Of a DNA stretch of 64,000 bases, positions 1 through 7,765 are shown piece after piece. The position numbers were made by a program, and so were the translations under genes. Source of the DNA: Bartonella sp. MM73XJBT.G. Lineage in GTDB: Bacteria; Pseudomonadota; Alphaproteobacteria; Rhizobiales; Rhizobiaceae. The stretch lies in contig NZ_JAQISW010000006.1 in the NCBI RefSeq assembly GCF_028618435.1, forward strand, positions 1 through 64,000, given 5' to 3'. The number at the start of each line of letters is the position of its first letter. The stretch's first letter is position 1. The notes beneath the pieces were generated by a model that saw only the letters and a program-made list of their open reading frames with translations, did no database searches and was not told the origin of the DNA.

Positions 1-488
1 CCGCCGATTGCTACGACGAGGCTTGTTGCCAGCAAGATGATGAGCCCTAAGAGAGCGTAAAGTGTCCCATTTGCATCGAAGAAGACGGTTTCTTCGAAAA
101 GACGACCTGCATATTTAAATCCATTACCTGCTGTTTTATCAAGCAAGGTCATTAATTCTTGTTCAGAAAGTGGATTTGTGATGAGCGCTTTTGATAATTT
201 AGAGGGCATTTCTAATATCAACCCCGAAATTTCATTTTGATAAAGTCCTGCGGTTAGAGCTATTGAAGTGATAATGCTTATACGCAAGCAACGGTTCACA
301 AAACCGGAGAGAGGCATATCTATAGCGCCACGAATGATAAGCCATCCATAGATGATAAAAGCGATTGTTATCCCGATTGACACAAAGGGTGTAATTGTAG
401 CAATCGTTTTTGAAGAAATATCCGTTATGTATGTTTTGGTTCCTTGATCAATTTTAGTAAAAAGTTGCGCGAAAATAGTGAAATTCAT
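1..488 (-). CDS. trwI: TrwI (VirB6-like) inner-membrane T4SS channel protein, N-terminal part
   Basis: Reading the minus strand from an ATG at 488 gives an open frame of about 162 codons to the window edge, so the C-terminus is missing. The translation starts MNFTIFAQLF and holds several long hydrophobic stretches, including TITPFVSIGITIAFIIYGW and, near the edge, LYALLGLIILLATSLVVAIGG. This is the layout of polytopic VirB6/TrwI proteins, which form part of the inner-membrane translocation channel. It follows trwJ (VirB5) with a gap of about 210 bp, matching the J-I order of R388-type trw loci. In Bartonella, trwJ-trwI-trwH can be tandemly repeated; any further copies would lie outside the window. 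The assignment rests on hydrophobic pattern, start motif and gene order. Confidence 0.8.
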   Translation of the reverse strand, partial: MNFTIFAQLFTKIDQGTKTYITDISSKTIATITPFVSIGITIAFIIYGWLIIRGAIDMPLSGFVNRCLRISIITSIALTAGLYQNEISGLILEMPSKLSKALITNPLSEQELMTLLDKTAGNGFKYAGRLFEETVFFDANGTLYALLGLIILLATSLVVAIG

Positions 489-700
489 GGCATTCCTCTT
501 TAACGAATAGTCAATTTTTTACCACCTTAGATTACAGATATATTCTAAAGACTTCTATACATTCACTTCCATTTAGGTAGCTTCACCACGATTATCGTAG
601 ATTTGACAAAATTCCTGTATCTCTTTAAATTTTCGGATTAACATTGAATTCTGTACATTAGCTTTTATTTGCATAAAAAAGGAAAACGCTGTAAAGAACT

Positions 701-1477
701 TTATCGGATAAATCTTATAGTGGGCATTTTTGTATTTTTGCTATTCAAAATTTTTATGCTGTATTTATCTTTCTGCTGTTTGATCAGCGATTGCTCAGCA
801 TTGCGTAAATATGTGACCATTTGTAATTTGGCCGTTTCGTTTTGTAGCATAGTGAGCATGCCAATTATATGTGCTTGTAATTCGGCAATACTTTTCAAAT
901 CTTTTGTGTTTTCGATTTCGCTTAATAGTTTTTCAATTTGTTTAAAACGATTGTTCGCCTCTTGAAAAGTTTTTAAACTTACGGCCTTATCAACGAGGGA
1001 GGCATATTGAATACGTTTAGTTATAGCATCACGAGCTTCTTGGATAGAGGCAGAAGAAATTTCTTCTTCTTTTAAAATATTGTCAAGGGAGCTAGATAGA
1101 GAAGAAGATGCACTTCTATTGTAGAGTGTCTCTGGATTTTTGAGAAAAAAACTAGTATTATCTGTTTGTATATTTTTATATTCTTGCGCGTTGAATTTTT
1201 TACTTCCCGTTATGGATTCGTGTATCTTTCTTGTTTGCTCAAAGTGCCTTTTTAAGGCAATAATAAATCCACTAGTAGCATTTACTGTTTTCGGTTGTGA
1301 AGGTGAAGAATTTTGGGATGGAGGTGTTTTTGAGGATGGCCTCCCCAAAAAATTAGGCCATGTTGTTGGAATTGATGCTGCTAAATCTGCTACTCCAGCA
1401 CCAAAAACCCAAGCCATTGCTGGCTTTGAAACCCCTAAAGTTATTGCTACTGCTATTGAAATGACTTGTTTCTTCAT
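701..1477 (-). CDS. trwJ: TrwJ (VirB5-like) minor pilus-tip component
   Basis: The 258-aa product has a signal peptide (MKKQVISIAVAITLGVSKPAMA) and a helical, charged body. Near residues 195-215 is a segment reading ELQAHIIGMLTMLQNE, close to the ELQARI..L..E signature of VirB5 proteins. VirB5/TrwJ sits at the pilus tip and acts in host-cell contact; in Bartonella it has been linked to erythrocyte specificity (family knowledge). The start codon overlaps the trwK stop by 4 bp, indicating translational coupling. A Pro/Ser-rich linker follows the signal peptide (around residues 45-65), which may be a variable region. Only one copy is visible before trwI; more may lie outside. Confidence 0.88.
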   Translation of the reverse strand: MKKQVISIAVAITLGVSKPAMAWVFGAGVADLAASIPTTWPNFLGRPSSKTPPSQNSSPSQPKTVNATSGFIIALKRHFEQTRKIHESITGSKKFNAQEYKNIQTDNTSFFLKNPETLYNRSASSSLSSSLDNILKEEEISSASIQEARDAITKRIQYASLVDKAVSLKTFQEANNRFKQIEKLLSEIENTKDLKSIAELQAHIIGMLTMLQNETAKLQMVTYLRNAEQSLIKQQKDKYSIKILNSKNTKMPTIRFIR

Positions 1478-3945
1478 GTTTCCCTCCTGTCATTTTTTGC
1501 ATGCTGTAAAAAAATTGGCAACCATATTGCTGGATCATCACCAACTTCTGCGATAATTCTTTCGACTAACTCTGCGTTATCTGGCGTACCTGATAACACC
1601 AAGAGTTCATCACTAAAGTCGTGTTCTACGCTTTTTCCATCGCTTGTTACATGGAATTTACCGAGATTGAGTTCAGCAAGTGCAGATTGATCACCCTGTT
1701 TAATGAGGAATTGACGACTAAACTCACCAAGTCCTTTAACGAGCTCAAATTCAGTATCTGTTAATTTGAAACCTTTTGTATAATCTTCATAATTTGCTTT
1801 GGGGTTGGCTAGAAAGATGTAAGTCGCACATTGTTGAATGAGTGTTTTAGCAATATTACTTTCCAAAGCATCACTAGGCTCTTGTGTTGCGTAAACAAAA
1901 ATACCATTTTGTTTACGGATAGTTTTTTGTTTATTTTTCGCTAAATCTTCAAAGTAAGGATCTTGCAAAGGCTTCCAAAACTCATCAAAGATATACATAA
2001 ATCTCTGTCCGCTAATCATACCTTCTGTACGGTAAAGCAGATACATCATTACTGGAGTACGCGTTTCCAAATTATCTAAGAATTCTGTGATATCAAAGCC
2101 GTAAATTTGATGTGTTGAAAGATCAAGAGCATCATGAGGATTATCAAATAACCACCCATAATCACCACCTTCGCACCATTTGAGTAAACGAGCGTGAACA
2201 GACGGGTGTGCATCATAATCACTTAAACGCGGATTTGGTAAAAATTGAACCAGAAAAGACAAACGACGCAACGATGGGTTAATATTACTGCTCATAACAG
2301 ACATAACAGCTTTATTAATTTCTTCCTCGTCGTGATGCGTGACTTCACCACCAGCTTCTGCCAATTTTTTAATAAATTGTTTTAGAAAAATCAGATTATC
2401 TTGTGTAGGGGGAAGTTGAAATGGATTAAAACCACTTGATCTTCCTGGCTTGAATGTTAGGTATCTTCCCCCCATTGCTCGAATGGCAATTTCCATACCA
2501 CGATCTTTATCAAAAACAACAGTTGTTGGCTTAAATTTTTGCGCTTGTGCTAACAAAAAGCCGAGCAACACAGTTTTACCAGATCCAGATTGTCCGATAA
2601 GGGCGGTATTACCAAGTAATCGCTTATCGGTTGAATCCTCTTCAAGTTTGGAGGCATGAAAATTAAAATAAAGTGGTGTCTTACTGGTTGTTTTAAGAAT
2701 TGTGACAGCTGGTCCCCATGGATTTCCAGTTGGTTTTCCTGACATAAAATTATGAAAAGACGAAAATGATAAAAAGTTTAGTGACGTAATTGGGGCAGGG
2801 CGAGGTCTCCATTTCCAATTGCCAGGAAATTGTGCCCAATAGCCAGCTTCTATCGCTAAATCTACGGGTTTGGGTAACAACGCAGCGTCTAATAATGCTG
2901 CACTTGCTTTGGCCATATGGTCACGAACTTGTTGAATTGTATCACCATAGATGGTTAATGTACAATGATGTTCCCCCATGATAAAATGCCCACTGATAAG
3001 CTGGTTTAGTGCTTCATCAATTTGTGCAATTTGGCTTGTTGCCACATCGCGTGCATCGATAAGATTGCGCTGATGGCGCTGCAAATAGTCTTTAGCGGCA
3101 TGCCGAGAGAGCACCGAAAAGCTCTGCGTCAATATGAACTCGAAGTCACTTTCCAGCAAAGCATTCAGTTGCCCTGGTTTAGTCGTTGCATCGTATTCTT
3201 TAATTTCTAACATTCCAAATCGACGCATTCCATTGGTTGTGCGCAGCTCACCAAGAGAGCCCCATTTTGAGAAAAATGGTCGATTGATGGACATATAGTC
3301 AGCAAAACGATCATAGCAAATTGGCATAGGACGATATTCGCCATTGACAAGCATTCCAAGAAATTCAAGTGCCGAAGAATAAACATGCCCATTTTTCTCA
3401 TAAGCACCAAGAAGTTCTGCGCCATAACGCTTCAAAGATTGTCCTAAAGTGCGATTGATGTCATTGATTTCTTTGATACATGAGTCTTGTCGCATCTTTT
3501 TTTGATCTAGCGTTTCGCGCTCATGTTTAGAAAAGAACGACATAATTTTATCCGCTATCGGTTGGAAAACGACAGTCAGATATAGATCATTGACCATCAA
3601 ATTATAACCAGTAAAACTTTGCCGATACTTTTCATCAAGCTGATAGCAAAACATTTGATCAAATGTTGAATCAGGATATTCATAAACACGGCGGCGCACG
3701 ATATGTGTCCAAAATGACAAATTGGCTGATGCAATACCCCGCAGAGTATTGTTAAGTTCTTTTGTCCATTGAAAAATATCTTCCTCTGAAGCACTTTGAT
3801 GCGAACGCCCGTCAATCCTCCAAATTGACAAATATTCTGCATTTTTAGTAGAGATAATCGTATCTGTAATATGATGTGAATAGGGGAGGAACAGGCTTAC
3901 AGGTGTCTCTGATGCGAGACGTTTGCTGTTTTCAACAGCTATCAT
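1474..3945 (-). CDS. trwK: TrwK (VirB4-like) T4SS ATPase
   Basis: The 823-aa protein has the usual length of VirB4/TrwK, the cytoplasmic AAA+ ATPase that energises pilus assembly and substrate transfer. Visible motifs are a Walker A, GQSGSGKT, at about residue 455, a Walker B, MYIFDEFW, at about residue 655, and the downstream QEP motif in YATQEPSDALE. The N-terminal half contains the CagE/VirB4 region. It lies 2 bp after trwM and overlaps trwJ by 4 bp, so M-K-J are tightly coupled in one transcript. No frameshift or lost catalytic residue was noticed. Confidence 0.95.
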   Translation of the reverse strand: MIAVENSKRLASETPVSLFLPYSHHITDTIISTKNAEYLSIWRIDGRSHQSASEEDIFQWTKELNNTLRGIASANLSFWTHIVRRRVYEYPDSTFDQMFCYQLDEKYRQSFTGYNLMVNDLYLTVVFQPIADKIMSFFSKHERETLDQKKMRQDSCIKEINDINRTLGQSLKRYGAELLGAYEKNGHVYSSALEFLGMLVNGEYRPMPICYDRFADYMSINRPFFSKWGSLGELRTTNGMRRFGMLEIKEYDATTKPGQLNALLESDFEFILTQSFSVLSRHAAKDYLQRHQRNLIDARDVATSQIAQIDEALNQLISGHFIMGEHHCTLTIYGDTIQQVRDHMAKASAALLDAALLPKPVDLAIEAGYWAQFPGNWKWRPRPAPITSLNFLSFSSFHNFMSGKPTGNPWGPAVTILKTTSKTPLYFNFHASKLEEDSTDKRLLGNTALIGQSGSGKTVLLGFLLAQAQKFKPTTVVFDKDRGMEIAIRAMGGRYLTFKPGRSSGFNPFQLPPTQDNLIFLKQFIKKLAEAGGEVTHHDEEEINKAVMSVMSSNINPSLRRLSFLVQFLPNPRLSDYDAHPSVHARLLKWCEGGDYGWLFDNPHDALDLSTHQIYGFDITEFLDNLETRTPVMMYLLYRTEGMISGQRFMYIFDEFWKPLQDPYFEDLAKNKQKTIRKQNGIFVYATQEPSDALESNIAKTLIQQCATYIFLANPKANYEDYTKGFKLTDTEFELVKGLGEFSRQFLIKQGDQSALAELNLGKFHVTSDGKSVEHDFSDELLVLSGTPDNAELVERIIAEVGDDPAIWLPIFLQHAKNDRRET

Positions 3946-3947
3946 GT

Positions 3948-4256
3948 TTATCTCCTTTTACTATAATCAGAGGGACTATAACTTGATGCGCCCCAAAAAC
4001 CTTTATTGCGATTGCGAAATTTAGTATCGATCCATAACCACCAAATACGAAATGCCTTATCATCATTTTTGGTAATTTGCACCATAATGAACCATAGCGG
4101 CGGCGCCATTACCCACAAAAAGATACTTATTGTCATAGCAACAACAGCAACTCCCATAAGCATACCGATAAATGGCATCATGGGAACCCCCCATATTGTT
4201 GGAACACGTGTTGCTCCTTTGAAGAGGGGGAATTCTTTTTGTTCTTGTGGTTTCAT
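3948..4256 (-). CDS. trwM: TrwM (VirB3-like) inner-membrane T4SS protein
   Basis: The 102-aa protein starts MKPQEQKEFPLFKGATRVPTI, the short cytoplasmic head typical of VirB3. A hydrophobic hairpin (MPFIGMLMGVAVVAMTIS, then FLWVMAPPLWFIMVQI) gives two membrane segments, followed by a basic tail. VirB3 works with VirB4 in pilus biogenesis, and here the gene abuts trwK (2-bp gap). It begins 13 bp after the most downstream trwL copy ends, so it belongs to the same operon. Size, topology and order agree. Confidence 0.92.
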   Translation of the reverse strand: MKPQEQKEFPLFKGATRVPTIWGVPMMPFIGMLMGVAVVAMTISIFLWVMAPPLWFIMVQITKNDDKAFRIWWLWIDTKFRNRNKGFWGASSYSPSDYSKRR

Positions 4257-4268
4257 GGGGTGCTCTTG

Positions 4269-4580
4269 TTACTGGAGGTGAAATAATATGTGGCTAATAT
4301 AAAAGGCTGCACCAGCAATAATGACGCTAAATGCCCATCGCATAAATGTAGCTCTTGCAATGATGCGAAATATATAAATAAGCAAAAGTAATAAAAGAAC
4401 GATGGCAGCAACGATAGGAACAAGTATACTTAATCCATATTGCACACTCATGAAAACATCTAAGCTTTTTATTTCCGTTTGAGCATATGCAGATTGTGTT
4501 ATTAATAACATCATTGAAGTGATAATAATAACATTAATCTTATTGTATATTTTTACCCGAAGTATATTTAACTGTTTCAT
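4269..4580 (-). CDS. trwL: TrwL copy 7 (most downstream), divergent VirB2-like pilin
   Basis: This 103-aa pilin precursor is the last of seven tandem trwL genes and the most divergent. It keeps the opening MKQLNIL, a signal peptide ending SAYA and the two-helix pilin layout (LSILVPIVAAIVLLLLLLIYI, then FMRWAFSVIIAGAAFYI). Unlike copies 1-6, its core is not near-identical to its neighbours. It also differs in leader: a purine-rich AAGGGG lies upstream of the ATG instead of the AAGAGTG shared by copies 2-6. Being next to trwM, it probably represents the ancestral single pilin position, with the other six arising by duplication (inference). Confidence 0.88.
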   Translation of the reverse strand: MKQLNILRVKIYNKINVIIITSMMLLITQSAYAQTEIKSLDVFMSVQYGLSILVPIVAAIVLLLLLLIYIFRIIARATFMRWAFSVIIAGAAFYISHILFHLQ

Positions 4581-4755
4581 ATCTTTTATCCCCTTTTAAT
4601 TAAAATTGCTATAAATAATTATTCCTTTTTTCATTATAAACGACATTATTATTGCTACACGCCTATAATCAACAAACATTTAAAACATTATGTATTATAC
4701 CAATTTATGGATTATTTGTAAACAAAAGTATTTTTACTTTAAATATATTTTGTAT

Positions 4756-5082
4756 TTAATTCACGTTACCTGTAAATAACAGCTTAGCAAGCTGTGTTGC
4801 GGAGCCAGCGATGACAACGCCAACTGCCCATCGTATGAATGTACTTTTTTCTATGTAGCGCCCCGCATAAGCAATTGCTAAACATAAAAGTATAACGCCA
4901 GCAGCAAGGGGGATAATAATTGTTAAATCGCTCGTTAAATCATCCAAAGCCTTCTTTGCATTTTTCAAAGTCGCTGGCTGATTAGCATATGCAGAATTAT
5001 TCATAAAGAATACAGTTAAAGCTGCAGAAATTGGAGTAGTTTTATTACGAACTATTATTTGAAGAATATTTAATTGTTTCAT
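4756..5082 (-). CDS. trwL: TrwL copy 6, VirB2-like pilin
   Basis: A 108-aa pilin precursor with a signal peptide ending NSAYA, a short variable mature N-terminus (NQPATLKNAKKALDDLTSD) and then a core shared almost residue for residue with copies 1-5 (IIPLAAGVILLCLAIAYAG, the loop RYIEKSTFIRWA, and VGVVIAGSA). The C-terminal tail (LLFTGNVN) is copy-specific. VirB2-type pilins lose the signal peptide, insert in the inner membrane and polymerise into the surface filament. The leader shares the AAGCTTAATAAGAGTG block with copies 2-5. An AT-rich spacer of about 175 bp separates it from copy 7. Confidence 0.92.
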   Translation of the reverse strand: MKQLNILQIIVRNKTTPISAALTVFFMNNSAYANQPATLKNAKKALDDLTSDLTIIIPLAAGVILLCLAIAYAGRYIEKSTFIRWAVGVVIAGSATQLAKLLFTGNVN

Positions 5083-5219
5083 ATTTCACTCTTATTAAGC
5101 TTCTAAATAAAATTTTATATTGTATATCTTCTGTATAAATAAAAATACTATTAGTTTATTTATAATTAATGTGTAAATTTTACTTTTTATAAACTGCATT
5201 TATTACATGATTGTCACAA

Positions 5220-5540
5220 TTAAGTTCTAGTAAATAACAATGTGGCAAGTTCGTGTGCAGAACCAGCAATAACAACGCCAACTGCCCACCGTATGAATGT
5301 ACTTTTTTCTATGTAGCGCCCCGCATAAGCAATTGCTAGACACAAAAGTATAACGCCAGCAGCAAGAGGGATAATAATTTTTAAATCTTTCTGTAAACCG
5401 TCCAAAGCCGTCTTTGCATTTTTCAAAGTTTTCGGGTCAGTAGCATATGCAAAATTATTCATAAAGAATACAGTTAAAGCTGCAGAGATTGGAGTAGTTT
5501 TATTACGAACTATTGTTTGAAGAATATTTAATTGTTTCAT
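5220..5540 (-). CDS. trwL: TrwL copy 5, VirB2-like pilin
   Basis: A 106-aa pilin precursor. Its signal peptide ends NFAYA, where the other copies have NSAYA. The mature N-terminus (TDPKTLKNAKTALDGL) resembles copies 1 and 6 rather than 2-4, while the C-terminal end (HELATLLFTRT) pairs with copy 4 (HELAKLLFDKT). The hydrophobic core and the loop RYIEKSTFIRWA match the other copies. This mixture of affinities along one short gene is what exchange between copies would produce. The gap to copy 6 is 137 bp and is itself repeated between other copies. Confidence 0.92.
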   Translation of the reverse strand: MKQLNILQTIVRNKTTPISAALTVFFMNNFAYATDPKTLKNAKTALDGLQKDLKIIIPLAAGVILLCLAIAYAGRYIEKSTFIRWAVGVVIAGSAHELATLLFTRT

Positions 5541-5676
5541 ATTTCACTCTTATTAAGCTTCTAAATAAAATTTTATATTGTATATCTTCAGTATAAATGA
5601 AACTGCTATTAGTTTATTATAATTGATGGATAAATTTTGCTTTTTATAAATTGTATTTATTACATGATTACCACAA

Positions 5677-5994
5677 TTAAGTTTTATCAAATAACAATTT
5701 AGCAAGTTCGTGTGCTGAACCAGCGACAACAACACCAACTGCCCATCGTATGAATGTACTTTTTTCGATGTAACGCCCCGCATAAGCAATTGCTAGACAT
5801 AAAAGTATAACGCCAGCAGCAATAGGGATAATAATTTTTAAATCGTCCTTTAAGCCGCCTAAGGCTGTATTTGCATTTGTCAAATACTTCACTTGGGCAT
5901 ATGCAGAATTATTCATAAAGAATACAGTTAAAGCTGCAGAGATTGGAGTAGTTTTATTACGAATTATTGTTTTAAGAATATTTAATTGTTTCAT
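5677..5994 (-). CDS. trwL: TrwL copy 4, VirB2-like pilin
   Basis: A 105-aa pilin precursor beginning MKQLNILKTIIRNKTTPIS, with cleavage expected after NSAYA. The variable mature N-terminus QVKYLTNANTALGGLKDD groups with copies 2 and 3. The core IIPIAAGVILLCLAIAYAG and VGVVVAGSA is identical to copy 3 over long stretches, while the tail HELAKLLFDKT resembles copy 5. It is flanked by repeated spacers of about 136-140 bp. Confidence 0.92.
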   Translation of the reverse strand: MKQLNILKTIIRNKTTPISAALTVFFMNNSAYAQVKYLTNANTALGGLKDDLKIIIPIAAGVILLCLAIAYAGRYIEKSTFIRWAVGVVVAGSAHELAKLLFDKT

Positions 5995-6134
5995 ATTTCA
6001 CTCTTATTAAGCTTCTAATTAATATTTCATATTATATATCTTCAGTATAAATGAAACTGCTATTAGTTTATTTATAATTAATGTGTAAATTTTACTTTTT
6101 ATAAGATATTTTTATTATATTGTTATAGTGAATT

Positions 6135-6458
6135 TTAAGCAGTGACGCCTTTGAATAAAAGATCAGCAAGTTGGGCTGCTGAACCAGCGACAACAACACC
6201 AACTGCCCATCGTATGAATGTACTTTTTTCGATGTAACGCCCCGCATAAGCAATTGCTAGACATAAAAGTATAACGCCAGCAGCAATAGGGATAATAATT
6301 TTTAAATCGTTCTTTAAGCCGTCTAAGGCTGTATTTGCATTTGTCAAATACTGCACTTGAGCATATGCAGAATTACTCATAAAAAATACAGTTAAAGCTG
6401 CAGAGACTGGAGTAGTTTTATTACGAATTATTGTTTTAAGAATATTTAATTGTCTCAT
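6135..6458 (-). CDS. trwL: TrwL copy 3, VirB2-like pilin
   Basis: A 107-aa pilin precursor whose signal peptide (MRQLNILKTIIRNKTTPVS through SNSAYA) is identical to copy 2. The mature N-terminus QVQYLTNANTALDGLKND is closest to copy 4, and the tail AAQLADLLFKGVTA is nearly identical to copy 2. The repeat period to both neighbours is exactly 464 bp, suggesting that copies 2, 3 and 4 are the youngest duplications or have been homogenised recently. Confidence 0.92.
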   Translation of the reverse strand: MRQLNILKTIIRNKTTPVSAALTVFFMSNSAYAQVQYLTNANTALDGLKNDLKIIIPIAAGVILLCLAIAYAGRYIEKSTFIRWAVGVVVAGSAAQLADLLFKGVTA

Positions 6459-6598
6459 ATTTCACTCTTATTAAGCTTCTAATTAATATTTTATATTGTA
6501 TATCTTCAGTATAAATGAAACTGCTATTGGTTTATGTATAATTAATGGATAAATTTTACTTTTTATAAGATATTTTTATTATATTGTCATAGTGAATT

Positions 6599-6922
6599 TT
6601 AAGCAGTGACGCCTTTGAATAAAAGATTAGCAAGTTGGGCTGCTGATCCCGCGATAACAACGCCAACTGCCCATCGTATGAACGTACTTTTTTCGATGTA
6701 GCGCCCAGCATAAGCAATTGCTAGACATAAAAGTATAACGCCAGCAGCAATAGGGATAAGTTTTTCTAAATCGCCCTTCAAGCCATCTAAAGCCTTCTTT
6801 GCATTTGTCAAATGATTCACTTGGGCATATGCAGAATTACTCATAAAAAATACAGTTAAAGCTGCAGAGACTGGAGTAGTTTTATTACGAATTATTGTTT
6901 TAAGAATATTTAATTGTCTCAT
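6599..6922 (-). CDS. trwL: TrwL copy 2, VirB2-like pilin
   Basis: A 107-aa pilin precursor. The signal peptide and C-terminal tail match copy 3, but the segment before the first membrane helix (KKALDGLKGDLEKLIPIAAG) is identical to copy 1 and unlike copies 3-6, which have IIIP. The gene is therefore a visible mosaic of its two neighbours. The upstream leader carries the shared AAGCTTAATAAGAGTG block. Confidence 0.92.
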   Translation of the reverse strand: MRQLNILKTIIRNKTTPVSAALTVFFMSNSAYAQVNHLTNAKKALDGLKGDLEKLIPIAAGVILLCLAIAYAGRYIEKSTFIRWAVGVVIAGSAAQLANLLFKGVTA

Positions 6923-7059
6923 ATTTCACTCTTATTAAGCTTCTAATTAATATTTTATATTGTATATCTTCAGTATAAATAAAAATGCTATTTTTTTATG
7001 TATAATTAATGGATAAATTTTGCTTTTTATAACTTGTATTTATTACATGATTGTCACAA

Positions 7060-7377
7060 TTATCGATTAAATAACAGTGTAGCAAGTTGGGATGCTGAAC
7101 CAGCGATAACAACACCAACTGCCCACCGTATGAACGTACCTTTTTCGATGTAGCGCCCAGCATAAGCGATTGCTAGACATAAAAGTATAACGCCTGCAGC
7201 AATAGGGATAAGTTTTTCTAAATCGCCCTTCAAGCCATCTAAAGCCTTCTTTGCATTTTTCAAAGTTGTTGGGTCATTAGCATATGCAGAATTATTCATA
7301 AAAAACACAGTCAAAGCTGCAGAAAATGCAGCAATTTTATTACGAGCTGTTGTGTGAAGAATATTTGATTGTTTCAT
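7060..7377 (-). CDS. trwL: TrwL copy 1 (operon-proximal), VirB2-like pilin
   Basis: I place the start at the ATG at 7377, preceded by AGGATAAAGAAC (a good ribosome-binding site) and giving MKQSNILHTTARNKIA with the same signal-peptide layout as the other copies; an upstream in-frame start at 7428 would lie well inside korB. The 105-aa product has mature N-terminus NDPTTLKNAKKALDGLKGD, the shared core and tail LATLLFNR. The loop reads RYIEKGTFIRWA, G for S in the other copies. The 5' end overlaps the korB-like gene by 38 bp, tying pilin translation to the regulator gene. Confidence 0.9.
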   Translation of the reverse strand: MKQSNILHTTARNKIAAFSAALTVFFMNNSAYANDPTTLKNAKKALDGLKGDLEKLIPIAAGVILLCLAIAYAGRYIEKGTFIRWAVGVVIAGSASQLATLLFNR

Positions 7378-7639
7378 GTTCTTTATCCTGATTAAGATTA
7401 AAACTCCCACAAATGACCCCTCTTTCATGAAGAAACTTAAAGAGATATTTAGGGTCCGCCCAAGTTCTTAATTTTCCTCTTTGTGTAAGTAATGTATATT
7501 TATTAGGTTTGCCGGTGATTGGATCATCGGCAACAAACGTAAAATACCATTCCCTTTCTGAGCGCATCACAACTGTAATTTCACGTGCTGCTCTCTGACT
7601 AAATGCTATATCAACGCTGTTTTGTTCTATCATTTTCAT
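7340..7639 (-). CDS. korB: KorB-like / ParC-family small regulator of the trw operon
   Basis: A 99-aa soluble protein. The block EREWYFTFVADDPITG and then RGKLRTWADPKYLFKFL is the signature I associate with the ParC-like/KorB small proteins of IncN/IncW-type conjugative plasmids. Its place between a trwN-like gene and the first trwL matches the trwN-korB-trwL order I recall for R388. KorA/KorB proteins repress trw promoters. A GAGGGC purine block precedes the start. Its 3' end overlaps trwL copy 1 by 38 bp. The name comes from synteny plus motif, so the family is fairly sure and the exact symbol less so. Confidence 0.6.
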   Translation of the reverse strand: MKMIEQNSVDIAFSQRAAREITVVMRSEREWYFTFVADDPITGKPNKYTLLTQRGKLRTWADPKYLFKFLHERGVICGSFNLNQDKEHETIKYSSHNSS

Positions 7640-7765
7640 TCTTTTGCCCTCAATTAGAAGAGATTTTGTCTAATCTTACTAATTAGAGCTTTAATATTTT
7701 CTTATCTAGTTTTCATTATACCATCCTATCAAAATTCTAATTTTCATTTATGAAAATATCAGTCA

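Larger units (their letters stand above)
4269..7377 (-). repeat. Tandem trwL array, seven pilin genes with repeated spacers
   Basis: Seven pilin genes lie head to tail with starts at 7377, 6922, 6458, 5994, 5540, 5082 and 4580, giving periods of 455, 464, 464, 454, 458 and 502 bp. The repeat unit includes not only the gene but also an AT-rich spacer of about 140 bp. On the minus strand each spacer carries TATACTGAAGATATACAAT-like sequence and AAGCTTAATAAGAGTGAAAT just before the ATG. Repeated units of this length and similarity are expected to recombine. Confidence 0.93.

Noticed and set aside
1140-1556. Plus-strand open frames opposite trwJ and trwK
   Set aside because: They mirror well-supported minus-strand genes and show no independent signals.
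4269-7377. Regularly spaced repeats that might suggest a CRISPR-like array
   Set aside because: The unit is about 460 bp and contains a full pilin gene; there are no short direct repeats with unique spacers and no cas genes.
7378-7428. Upstream in-frame start that would lengthen trwL copy 1 by 17 residues
   Set aside because: It lies well inside korB and would put a non-signal sequence before the conserved signal peptide; the ATG at 7377 has a better ribosome-binding site and matches the other copies.
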